Source of the DNA: Paramacrobiotus metropolitanus | Lineage: Eukaryota; Tardigrada; Eutardigrada; Parachela; Macrobiotidae | Reading direction: 5' to 3' | NCBI RefSeq assembly: GCF_019649055.1 | Contig: NW_026570299.1 | Span: 496,001 to 560,000, forward strand | Length of the DNA stretch: 64,000 nt | In this document: piece after piece, positions 1 to 11,700 of the stretch | How positions within the stretch are numbered: position 1 is the first letter of the stretch | Layout of the letters: each line of letters starts with the position of its first letter | Program-made: the position numbers and the translations under genes | Notes under the pieces: generated by a model | Seen by the model: the letters and a program-made list of their open reading frames with translations, nothing else | Databases searched by the model: none | What the model was told of the DNA's origin: nothing

Positions 1-1
1 T

Positions 2-145
2 TTATAACAGAAACACTTCCGCTTTGCTATCCTGGTCAGGGATTGTTCCCATTACCCATATTGCATTTCCACGTTGTATTTGGATAGATAGTCGCTGCTT
101 AAAGAACTCTTTCGCCCGTTTCTGGCCGGTGGAAGCTGCCAGAAA
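2..145 (-). pseudogene. 3' end of an R2-like non-LTR retrotransposon ORF (fragment cut by window edge or 5' truncation)
   Basis: The minus strand reads the C-terminal tail of the reverse transcriptase/endonuclease protein that is present in longer form at 56067-57605. It contains TGQKRAKEFF, QRLSIQIQRGNA and a final VFLL followed by a stop at 2-4. The matching tail at 56067 carries nearly the same residues, so the two copies belong to one subfamily. Only about 47 codons are present. Sequence upstream on the minus strand (right of about 145) no longer matches, so this is a 5'-truncated copy, as expected from aborted target-primed reverse transcription. Confidence 0.75.
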
Positions 146-772
146 CGGTCGAAAGTTGTTCCTAAATTAAGTTGTTCAAAATTCAGATGTAGTGGATCTT
201 ATTAGTCATTCTGCTTTGTTTTTGTTACCGAGCGTTTGTATAAAAATTTAAAACAGTACTTGTATCGGTTAATGTACAATACAGCGTGACACAGTAATTA
301 TTCCCAATTTATTCTGCTAGTAACCAGTAACCACTATACCAAACCGTCGCTTGGGTCATTGCCGCCTTTTGTAGACAGTGCACATATATGATGATAAGCA
401 TCTGGACTCTTCCAGTGCAAAGGTTTACCGAGCCGCTTTTGCAAGAGCTGTGCTTCTGTTTAATGAAGATAAATGCCGGTGTTAAAGTGGCGGTATGTTT
501 GGACTGTCTGAGTTATAGGGTATCGAATACCGCTATATTAATTCTACAATACCGAGGTGTTTATGGACTCTGGTAACCACGTGGATGCGGTTCTTGAAAA
601 TACTTCCTTGGCCCCGATCATATCTAACACCGTCGGTTAAAGCAGATGGTTGTATTATTTTGGTATTTTACAATAAAAGATATTCTTCTGATAGCTGCTT
701 TACTTTGATTTATTCATTGCATAAAACTATACCACAATACTTGACTTGTATCCTCTCTACCGAAGCAACACA
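146..772. other. Region without a supported gene, upstream of CUB-like gene A
   Basis: Only short chance ORFs occur here (for example 388-576 and 585-776). None has a recognisable domain or a paralog in the window. The stretch presumably contains the promoter and 5' UTR of the gene that starts at 773, but I could not identify a convincing core promoter motif. Confidence 0.4.
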
Positions 773-2060
773 ATGATTTTCTATGCTCTATTATTAATGG
801 TGCTGGTGGCATTCATCGACAGTTGTTGTGGTTCCATGTACAAAACGTATAGTAAGTGGGCGCCTACTTGATTTGTCTCTGACGAATTTACAGTAATTTC
901 TGTTAGATTCCCGCAATCGCTGTGGTGATGTTATCCACCTTGACTGCCCGACAGTCTCCGCGGCCAGCGCCGGTCGTATCGAATTCCGACCGCAGTTAAC
1001 TGTCGTTAAGATGAGCGACAACCTTACCGATTACGGTTATGCCTACGATGTGTGTCACCAGCGGGAGGCGTGTAAACTGACCGTAAAAACAGCGCAAGCG
1101 TGCGGAAACACTGGAGATGAGTACGCCATATACTTCAGTCTGCGGTAATTCAGCCACTATCATCCCTCCCGCTTCTGTAAACGGTAAAACCAACGTTGTC
1201 TATTGACAGAACATTCGAGTTACCTCAAGGTTCGCGGTTAGAAATCTACGATATAACTAAGGACCAGAGCTTACTCAGATCGTGGAGCGTTAAACCGAAT
1301 TATTTTCCGGCTACAACCACTGTCAAGAGCGCTGTGCCGCCAGAAGTCATCGGTCAGCTGCTGTCGGATTTCACTCCCCAACCGGCCCTCTTTCTCGAAT
1401 ATTTGCACGGAACGGGAGCTTGTCGCGGTTCACGGAAGGTGGTCTTCGATTACATTATTGTTGAGAGTAAGCAATTTAGCATGTAATTCAACATTTTGAA
1501 ATACACTGTATCATGTTGTGTGTGAAGGCCAGAGTACGGGAAACAACACCTTGTGCAAAGCCTTGAGTGGCTACGTAAATAACGAGTACATCTGTGATAC
1601 CTCCGACGATCGGATTAACTGCCCGTTGCATTTATCGGAATCGACTGAAAATATGGAAGAAGTTTACAAGCGTCAGTACTGCGGTATGTTGCGATAAAAT
1701 TGTCTGAAAGTTTAGGTATGCGAAAGTAATGTTACAGCAGTATAAATCGGTACGAGTACACATTCAATAAAATTCTTCAAACTTTTTTGTTCAGCGCCGA
1801 CTGGATGGGTCATCGGTGGAATTACAACCGGCGCCGTCATCGCTGGCCTGGCGCTGATAGTCCTGGTAATCCTTTTGGTTGGCCACTGTCGCAGGCATCC
1901 CTGCACTTGCCGCCCTACAAAGTTTTGCACATGGTCCAGCGAACGCAAGTGTAATTTGTGGAGCCCGTATTGTTCGTGCCTGTTTCGCTACGAGATTCAG
2001 TGTGATACTGGAAGCGATACGCATTTGCTGTCCAAAACGAACGATACCACCGATGAGTAG
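773..2060 (+). CDS. CUB-like single-pass membrane protein, locus A (5 exons, 331 aa)
   Basis: Exons by eye: 773-851, 907-1144, 1210-1466, 1528-1683, 1795-2060. Splice phases 1-2-1-1 are the same as in paralogs B, D, E and F, and the total of 996 nt closes in frame. The protein starts with a hydrophobic signal peptide (MIFYALLLMVLVAFI...). The two ectodomain exons follow, with a CG near the start, YAIYFSLR, LEIYD and VVFDYIIV matching the paralogs. Next comes a module with LCKALSGY, ICDTSDDRINCP and QYC, then a TM helix (about residues 245-268) and a Cys-rich cytoplasmic tail. The overall fold looks like a CUB domain (IYD and FDYVI positions), which is an inference. It is the most diverged paralog: the tail is Cys-rich instead of Pro/Tyr-rich and there is no stalk exon. 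The exon 4 acceptor (AAG) is weak. AATAAA at 2234-2239 is a plausible poly(A) signal. Role unknown; a cell-surface receptor or adhesion protein is likely. Confidence 0.72.
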
Positions 2061-2457
2061 CTACTCTGACCCGAAATAGAAAGTTTAAACTGTTAAATCT
2101 GATGTCGCCTTTAAAATTATTAAACATTCCGGAGCAGGAACGGAGTGACTACCATCAAAACATACTTCAACACGTGATTCTGTTAAATGCTATGCAGAAG
2201 GCACAATCCGTATGCGGTTAGGCTAGACCTCAAAATAAAGACAGACGAAGGGTTTCTTTTATGTTTAATGTCGGAAGAATTTACGGTCTACGTTTACTGG
2301 TGAACGAAAATTGTTACGTTTAAATTTATCTTGACATGATCAACCCGAAATTTTATTGCATTAAAATTATTCAACAACCACGCGAAGCTGAATCAGAACT
2401 GCGCACTGGCAAAGTACCAGTAATAAGCGACAACAGACAAAATTCACGACCGAAAAT

Positions 2458-4972
2458 CTAACGCGGCTGAAGGGCTGCAGGGGCCGGTGCATCTTCCTCC
2501 CATACGCGCAGAATATTGTTTGCTTCGAAATCCTCCGTTCCGGCCGTCCACTCCACGGCCTGTACGCTCACGTGATCCCGAATTCTACAGTCCACAGTGA
2601 ATCCGTATGCCGCACTACGAAAGATTATCCTCTCCTTGCAAACAAATTTTATTTGAAGTATCGTTATTAATTCAGTTACCATTTGTAGTCTTTCTGTACG
2701 ACAGCCCGGATAAACTCCAGCACTTGGTTCAGGTAGCTGATACTGCGTCGCTTGCTCCAGTGATTGCAGGTGGCTAGAGGGCACTGCAGTACATGAATAG
2801 TAAAGATACTTTACATATACTTCAAGTACACGTTGTAATAAAAACATTATTACAGCAAAAGGGCGACAGCAGAGCACAAACCTGCGTCTTATCTGGAATG
2901 CCTGCTGGCTGGATCATGTCGCAGCGGATCAGCTCGTTGTTTTGCGTGATGCCAAGGACCACCCGCTTCGAACCACTGACCGTGCAGCGGTTCCAAATTG
3001 CTCTGTCGAGGGTTTGATATTTCCTGAAAATCGATTTCCCTATTTCCCGAACGCCGTACTTTCATATCCGTGCAACATAAGACATTCGAAAGAAAGACTC
3101 CACAGAACGCTCATGTACAGCAAATTGAGCACGGTAAAAGTTTTTCAGGCTCAATTACTTTAGCAGCTACGACGGTGCTTTTCCCGGCTGCTTAATGAAA
3201 ACACGGGATCTGCCACATATCGGTATTTTGAATCTATGACGTGTATGCGACTATAGAAAACGCTTACAGTGGACAGCGGGGTTTGTCGGGCCCGCGCGCT
3301 CGATGATCTTCAACAACACCGAGATAGGTGTAACTGCCCGGTGCAGCGCCCATACTTGGCTCGATACAGTCGATCTTGTGGGAGTAGAGCAAACGCGTTG
3401 AGCCGATCGTCCAGCCCAAAACTGAGTAGAAGTAGTCGATCGAAATGTTCTGCGCATTGACTTCACTGCTCTCGGTCGTCACTAGATCAAGCTGTTGTAC
3501 TCTGTAAATATCACGGCTCTCCAGAGAAAACCGACGCTCAAAAACTTCAGATATGATTATGCGCACAGATTCAACGATAAATTAATGGTCTTTGAAGAAT
3601 TGTGATAAATAAAATCTCGCATACCGTTGAGAATGGAGCACATAACTTACGACAAAATAGTCTGTGTCAGTCTTACCCGGAAGGTTTCGCGCCGTTGACC
3701 GCGGTCGGTTTGGATGCGGCATTCTGTTGAGCGCACGCGAAGTAGACGATGTTTTGGCGTCGACAGGCCACGAACTGATGGCCAGTCTTCTTGTGCGTGG
3801 TGTTCGGCTGGTCCAGCAGCAGTCCCACGGCACGGCCACTGCACACGATATGCGGGCTGCAACGAGGACAGCACAGTCGTCGATCTGGTGCACTGACACA
3901 CCAAAACGTTCACATTTACGTAGAGTATATTCATGCTAAAAGCAGCAAAACCTTACAGAAGCAGTGAGATAAAAAGCGCTGACAAGGAAAACAAGTCATT
4001 AGCTATACGCGTTGGCGGCTTTGCAAACGTCCGGCACATTTGCTTTCCAATTAATTTTGCACTGATTTCATATGATTACCGACTGCTCGTCCGCTCGCAT
4101 CCCACCGCCGACAGCAGCAGCGATCTGAGCAAGAATTCCAGTTAATTCAAATCTAATTTGAAATTTTTAATGAGTATCTATCAGCGCGGGTTTGTGACGT
4201 TAATTGGATATTGCTTGAATAAAAACAAACATAAAAAACTGAAGCAGCACTTACCAATATGAATATAATCAAACTTCTCTATAACAAGCACTAACTATCA
4301 AAATTGGGCACGTTAAGAAGTTACGAATTTGTTTACTATAGAAGTATTTTCGGTGCCTTTGAGCATGTTGGGCTTTTTTATGAATGAATGGACACGGGCA
4401 CTTGTCGCCGCGCATAGTCAGCCGACAAACAATGCCGCACTTTCTCACGGCTTTGACTGTTTGACAATACGACATACGTGCCGACTGAATCTGTCTCACG
4501 AAGTGAGCGGTCTATCAGCGCGTACAGTGATTTTGCTGGGTAAGCTATGATTTATTTTGAAACCAGTGAAATACTTTGCTTCTGATTTCCGATCGTATGA
4601 TCGTATTTCGTATCTGCACAGTAGAATGCGAATACATCTGCAACCGTACCTAAATCGGTCAAACGCTGCCCGATTGTGCTCCATCCAGGTGCGCAGGTGG
4701 ATCAGCGGGCGCCACGTTCCTGTTGGAAAGTGCGATCCCTCTTGCTTGTACTGTTGCAGACGAGTGTCGGGATCCATGGCGCATAGAACGCTCCACTGTA
4801 CCGCCAAAGTGCGCAATAGTTGTCGATCTCTGTCGTCCACGTATTCCTTACAATCCGGATCTTCGTGCTGGTTCCGCAAACCGAACCAGCCCACTTCCAC
4901 GACTGGCGAGCGCTCGCAAGGGACGAAGTCATCGGTAGAGCGGACAAATGACATCTCGCCGACTACGGACAT
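2458..4972 (-). CDS. Unrecognised six-exon protein family X, copy X1 (372 aa)
   Basis: I do not recognise this family. Exons on the minus strand: 4972-4650, 3856-3677, 3501-3268, 3002-2882, 2783-2680, 2614-2458. The 1119 nt close in frame. Each exon is conserved in X3 and most in X2. Exon 1 has VGWFGL, DCKEYVDD and FPTGTWRPLI. Exon 2 has SPHIVCS, FVAC and VYFAC. Exon 3 has YFYSVLGWTIGSTRLLYS. Exon 4 has VSGSKRVVLG. Exon 5 has CNHWSKRRSISYLN and exon 6 has AAYGFTVDC and DFEANNILR. No signal peptide or TM helix is visible in this model. The frame is open 40 codons further upstream (to 5092), and a CTTCAG lies just before the chosen ATG, so an extra 5' exon could exist. I chose 4972 because X2 and X3 also start a few residues before the conserved (S/Y)T-x-DF motif. 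The gene converges on CUB-like gene A with 398 bp between stop codons. Confidence 0.7.
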
Positions 4973-5092
4973 CCTGAAGTAGTCGTGAATTACAGGAAAA
5001 TGAGTACTGGCAACCCACTGTCCAGAGGAAACATATGGGGGATGATCAGTGAGCGGAAGATCAGGAAGTTTATTCTGGTTTATAACGTTCAA

Positions 5093-5788
5093 GAAAATCG
5101 TAGATAAAAGGCACTTACGGGAACGTCGAAGCGCTAAATGGGGCTGAAATATTCGAAGGCTTTACCCAACATAACGTAGTGAAATGCCGTTCGGCATGAC
5201 GACGTTACTCAAATTGTTTCGGAAGTACCTCCCATTCGACGCGCTCGACCAACCGGTTTCACTGCTGCTACGTAGACTGATTGCACCTAGGTACTGGACT
5301 ATTCGACCGTCTAATGTCCCATTGCCTCAGCAGTTAACCCATTAACCAATTAAATTTGGAATGGTTTAAAGTAGTCCTACTTGCGCAAGCTCGTTGTTTA
5401 TCTGGATTGACTGCTGCCGAATAACAAGTTGTACGACTGGATGGATTTTTGCTACTGTAGCGGCAATTGCCAACAACTGCAGTTTCTTCGGCAATGGTTA
5501 CCAGAAGGGCGAAAAACCAAAAACCATGCATTTTACTTTTTATCCAAAACTACATACATGTGTCGAGTGAATAATTATTTCGCTTTTCTTTACAAAAATC
5601 AGAAGCGCACGGAAGTAAAAAAAAATCGACCTGCTAATGTAATACCAGAAACCCATTTACACAGCTGCACTGTGACATCCAAGTTAATTATCAAAATCGG
5701 TGCAACCTTTTAACCCGAAAGAGCTCTAGCAACGCCGTGTATCGCATTCCACAGAGATCGCGATGTTGCCGAGGGGTCCAATCTCGTA
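5093..5788. other. Intergenic stretch between X1 and GPCR exon 2
   Basis: No ORF with recognisable content. A short CCTTTTAACCCGAAAGAG string near 5707-5724 resembles the sequence just after the non-LTR ORF at 46018, so a few bases may be a degraded retrotransposon 3' end. That match is too short to annotate firmly. Confidence 0.35.
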
Positions 5789-8700
5789 TTAGGAATTGTT
5801 GTCCTCCGCCACTGTCTTGGCGACGGTGTTGACGCTGATCTTCCGTTGACCCCACCACAGCTTCCACACGTACCGACTGGCAGCGACGCGGAAGCCGCGC
5901 ATACTCAACGCAAAGAGAACCGGGTCGAGTACGGCCTGCAGCCCGTACAGGACCATCATGACGCTACGGCCACTGGAATTGTCGCTCAGCGTGGTGAACA
6001 GTGTCACCGTCCAGTATGTCTGATCCGGCGTCCAACAGATCAGCACGCTAATGGTCAGCAGGGTCAAAACGACGAAGGGGCGGGGTCCTTTGGGCTGGCT
6101 ATTTTGAGCCTATAATAAACGAGGTCTTTCGTGTTAAATGCTTTAGTACGCTCCTTTAGAAAAATCATATGGCGTTTGGCAGTATTTACTTATTTTACTT
6201 ATTCAGTTCGCTGTCTTTCTAGAAAAAGAACTTGCCAGAATTACCGCGCATCTTAATGTTAAAGTTAAGTATAAATATGGGGAAAATCAGCTAGCCGTTT
6301 AGTTGATATAAAACCCTTAATGCACTACGTCTACCACCGTAACGTACACTAAGGGAAAAAGCTTAACTTTTATTTCCATATCATGACAGCTGCACTCCCG
6401 ACAACTGTGCCGCCTTCCCACAGTTGCATCAACTTATATACCACATCAATATGCTGAATTGCTCATATTCGCATACAGCCACAAAGCTAGAAAAACACAT
6501 GCACCAATCCCATCACTGTGTTTCACATTAACCACATCTGCAGGCCACATTCATCCTGCCTCCTTATTATTCCCACTTGACCAGCAGTCAGCGATCTTAC
6601 AGAGATAAGGAACGATACGGTAAAGATATAAATATCTGCACACACATATGGTCATAATTAATACTCGTACTAACGAGCACGCAGACCATGCACATTGGCA
6701 ATTAATTAAACCATGATAGCCGCCGTCCACTTGTCAACACCACGGCCGTAACATTACCCTCCGCTTAGATTCTTCGTCCCGAAGAATAGGTCAGCTGATC
6801 TGAATGCACCATCAAGATCACGGCCATCCGGAGAACGATATTGCGCTGATCCTTAATTAACTGCACGGAATCCAATTAAATAATGGGCACATTAGCCAAC
6901 CCGGCTACACTGCCTCGATTAATAACCACTATTGTCTGTGCACTGTTGCCACATCTTCCTCCACCGCTTTTAATTCACCTGCGGCTTATTGTTCGTGCAT
7001 TGGGCCATCAAATGTCCAACGCCACCACACTTATAGCACGACCTCGCACCGCGTTGTGCTAACCTTCCCGTAAACTTTGAACCCCGTTTTCCGTTGTCCC
7101 TTTGTCCACTGCCACCCGGCTCATCCCGGCCGCCGGCATTATACACAGTGCTGCCCGCACCGGCGCCGCCACTGTGCACAACGCTGTTGTCCTCAACCGC
7201 GTCGTCGCTGCATGCACTAGCACTATCGTCATCACCCGCATCACCGACCTGTCGCTCCCGCGCGCTATCAGTACTGTCTTCATCCTCTTGACGATCATCC
7301 CGCTGCCCGTAATATTTGCGGTAGTGCTCATGTTCTTCCCATTCTTCCTCGTCAGACGCCACCGGCCCAGTGACGTACTTATTCTCCTTACGCTTACTGC
7401 GCTTCACAGCAGTTTGTGCAAGCACCAAATCAGCGTAAAACTCCGTAGGCGTAGTCGCTTGAGAAAGCACCACATAACCGTAGTACGATTCAAGTAATCC
7501 ATCTTTCAAATGTTCGATAACATCCGCATCGTCCATTTTCGGATTAGCAAGGTAACATTTCGAAACTTTCTCGTTGAAATACGTACTTACGTCCTCATCC
7601 GGCAATTGTTTCCGGCGTCGCATCTCACGCTTGTAACGCTGAATCATGTCCTTAGGACGAAATCGGGCAATTAATGCCGTTTTAAATGCCGCCCAGTCAG
7701 CCCATGGAATCCTCGCTCCGTCACTGGTCTCCCTATCATACCAGTTGGCTGCAAATGCACGCAGGTATATCGGCGCCTGCTTCAGCAAGACAGCATCCGT
7801 CCACTCAAGTGCATTACCTATGCGCTGAAATTGCCGGCACCATTCCTCCACCACTTCTTTAGCTTCCCCGCTAAACAACGGTGGCTTGGTGTCACTGGCC
7901 AATTTCAGATCCGTAAACTCCTTGGCTAACTGGCGAGAGTTCACATTCACTGTATACTTCACACCGGCTGCTTCCACAGCGGTGACCTTATCCTTGTCGC
8001 CCATTCGTTTCCAAGCGATGATCTCTTCCTATATTGTCGGATATTATCCCAATATCTCAACAATATCAAACAACACAGTCCACCGTATCCGCAGCGGTAA
8101 CCTTTTCCTCTATCATCGGATATTAGCCCAATATCCAACAATATCCAACAACACCGTCCACCGTATCCACAACGGCGACCTCCCCGTTAATTGTCAGAAA
8201 TATATCCCGATATTCCGACAATGTCAAACAGCACGGTTTCCCGTTCCCACAGCGGTGATTTTCTCCTTCCGCTATATTGTCACATATTTCCCAATATCCC
8301 AACAATATTCAGCAACTCGGCCCACCGTTCCCACAACGATGACCTTTTCCTCCTCACCCGTTATATTGTCGGATATTATCCCAATATTCCCACAATATAG
8401 CACGGTTTCGGCACCAATGATATAAAACCCTTAATGCACTACGTCTACCACCGTAACGTACACTAAGGGAAAAAGCTTAACTTTTATTTCCATATCATGA
8501 CAGCTGCACTCCCGACAACTGTGCCGCCTTCCCACAGTTGCATCAACTTATATACCACATCAATATGCTGAATTGCTCATATTCATACAATACAAAGCTA
8601 GAAAAACACATGCACCAATCCCATCACTGTGTTTCACATTAACCACATCTGCAGGCCACATTCATCCTGCCTCCTTATTATTCCCACTTGACCAGCAGTC

Positions 8701-11700
8701 AGCGATCTTACAGAGATAAGGAACGATACGGTAAAGATATAAATATCTGCACACACATATGGTCATAATTAATACTCGTACTAACGAGCACGCAGACCAT
8801 GCACATTGGCAATTAATTAAACCATGATAAACGCCAAGACTTCACTTTATTCAAGAACACAACAAGAACACAACTTGGGGTATCAAAAGGGCACAGTAGT
8901 GCCGACAAACAATACGGTGCGAAGCGCCCTAACGACGCCACATGGGGGAAAAAAAAATTTTTCCGTAGCAAGCGGCTGGATCGCGCCAGTAATGAGCCGG
9001 CTCGGCGAAGGTGACCGGCTTATATATGCGCGCTTCCAAGCGGATGTGCAGATAGGCAAAGGGGCTGGGGGTAGGCTTCGCCATGCAGTGGCAGAGAGGC
9101 TACGCGTTCAGTGGGCGTTTATCAACAAATTTCACCAATAGTGAAATCTAACCCATAAACGCCAAGACTTCACTTTATTCAAGAACACAACAAGAACACA
9201 ACTTGGGGTATCAAAAGGGCACAGTAGTGCCGACAAACAATACGGTGCGAAGCGCCCTAACGACATAAAATCCTCAAGTTGGACGCGACAGTTTTGGCGA
9301 AACGGGAGCGGAGGTTAGGAGCGCGGTTAGCGTAACGCTCGAAGCAGTGGCTGGCCCAAGTTCCTTGGGCCTTTAATTCGTCAGTCGTTGCTCCCATGGC
9401 AGCGGCAAAGGTGGTGCCGCCTCTGCGGAAGCTGTGTAGGGAATAACCTTCGGAGTTGTAGCCGGCGGCTTTAAGCGTTCGTTTAAGGAAGTACTGAAAC
9501 TTCCCTGCTGTTAGCGGCTTAACTTTTCCTCTTGCACTGACATGAGAAAAGGGGGAGGCGTGTGGATATGGGTTCAGCTTGTGCAAAGCTGCCCGGACCG
9601 CTTGAACGGGGCACAGCGGTGAATCTTTAACCGTAGGGATCGGCAGTGTAACCGAACCGTCAGCGAAGACGCTTGTTTTGATGGCGGGGACGGTTATGTC
9701 AAGGCCGCTAGGCGTAAAACGTATACCGCTAACTCGCAAGAATTTAGAATTCTTGTGGAAAGGCAGCAGGTTGCTTTTTCGAAGCAACGAAAAGAAGGCG
9801 ACCAGGGCGGCTGCCCAGAAGGGCTTGCGGAAGCACTTTGGAATGGTGGTTAGGCGACCTTGAATTTTACACAAAATCTCAGGCGTGATTGGAAGTCGGG
9901 CGTTGGGGGTTTGTGCTTTCGTACGTTTGATAGCGCGCAACGTCAGCTGTATGCGGAAGTGGGAAAGGTCGGGGGCCTCAAGTCCTTCGCGATGGTGCAA
10001 TGAGACAACGCTGGCAAGGTAATTGCGCACAGAGGAATACTGCATTTTCGGCGAAAGATAGGCAATAAAGCGGCAGAGCGTCTCAATGTTTGCGGGGCAT
10101 GGGCGCGTTGAAATGCTTTTGCAGAAGTGCCGGTAAATCTTCCACTGGCTCTTTCTGGTGCGCAGCGAGGACGGTGCAAGTGAGGTTTTCCACAATTTCC
10201 GCAGCCGTTTGTCCAGTTCCTGCGTTCGGATACCTGTAAATAAAATCTCCAGGTAATTCAGCAAGGGCAGTGCGGCGTCCGGCCATAGCTAAGTCTAGTA
10301 AGCGCGGGTCAATGGTTGCGCGGCTTAAGGCGTCAGCTGCAATATTCTCCTTCCCAGGAAGATAGGAGGCTGATATGCGAAAATTGTAAGCGACTGAAGC
10401 ATAAAATACGAGTTTCAGCCAACATAAGGCTGCTTTGCACTTCGTCGTAGCTCGATTTATAAAGGAAACTGTTTGCGTGTTGTCGGATTCAATAACAACT
10501 CGGAAGCCCGCCAGATGCGGCGCCCATACAAGCAGTGGCAAGCAGGCGGCAATTAGTTCGAGGAAATTGATGTTTCCTCTCAAGGCGTCCTCTAGTAACG
10601 GCGAGGTTAACCAGATAGAGGAGACAATCGCTGGCGGCAATACGTTAGCCCAAGATCCGGCAATTGCACGGCGGCCCATTGTTGCACCAAAGCCGGCGAG
10701 ACAAGCGTCTGTTTGGATGAACACCGATTTCCTGGGCGGGGAAATCAGTGACGGGCAAAGACCGTTTAAAGCAGGGGAGACATCGTGCCACCACTGCAGT
10801 TCTAACTTTAGACTCGACGTCAGGCGTGTGCGGTGGTTAGGGCGAGACAATGGTTTAAGGGCGTCTATGAATATCCTCGCGAAAGGACGAGCACCGTAAA
10901 TGGCTTTGGCGGCAAAGTTAAGGCGTCCAACCAGCTGCTGTAGTTCCTTCTTTGTGGCTTTATTGCGGCTAAGCAAAACACCAGTTTCCGTGCGGAGGTT
11001 CTGGAGTTTCTCTGGCGGTAGCTCAATGGTCAACGACACGGAGTCGAGGGTGACGCCCAAGAATCGGATGCGAGTTGTTGCGGAAATAACTTTTTCCCAG
11101 TTTATGGCAAAGCCCAGGTCTGTTAGAGTAGTTATTAAGCAACTCAAGGCGGCGGTGCATAGGTCAGCTGTCTCTCCTATAACGAGGAAGTCGTCCAGGT
11201 AGCACACAATCTTGTAACCTTTCAGGCGAATAAAGCGCGCAACTGCTGAAGATAAGCGGAAGAAAATGAACGGAGCTATCGAGAGTCCAAAGCACAGGAA
11301 GTTGTCGATAAAGTAAGTTTCGGGTTGTTCGTCGAAACTCCAAGCAAAGCCCTGCAGCTGGCGATGCGGTGGGAAGACTGGCACATGGCGGTAAGCAGAC
11401 TTGATATCGACCAGGGCGTAATGGCAGGCGTAGCTGCTTAGCGCAAGGGCGTCGTCAATAGATTGTAGGGAAAATTTTCCGGGAAAAATATACGAATTCA
11501 AACTGTCCGAGAATGGGCGGCTACAGTCTGTGATAGGGCGGAACTTCTCAGAATCGGCTTTTTGGACTGCACCAATTGCATGCACGCGCTTAGGCTTACT
11601 ATGGGAGTAGGAAATTTTCCCCTCGGCGATCTCACCGCGGAACAGTGTGTCCAGAAATGGTTTAGCTTGTGCCGTAAGTGCGCTGGAGTAGTTGTGGCAT

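Noticed and set aside
388-776. Two short plus-strand ORFs at the left edge
   Set aside because: No domain, no paralog, no splice or signal-peptide logic; typical chance ORFs.
5789-6109. Treating this TM6-TM7 segment as a separate truncated GPCR gene
   Set aside because: Exon 14778-14020 ends in a good donor and joins this acceptor in phase 0 to give a complete seven-helix receptor of the same subfamily as 24489-25508.
7059-7497. Overlapping ORFs on both strands inside the gag of the LTR element
   Set aside because: They are shadow frames of the acidic low-complexity linker of Gag.
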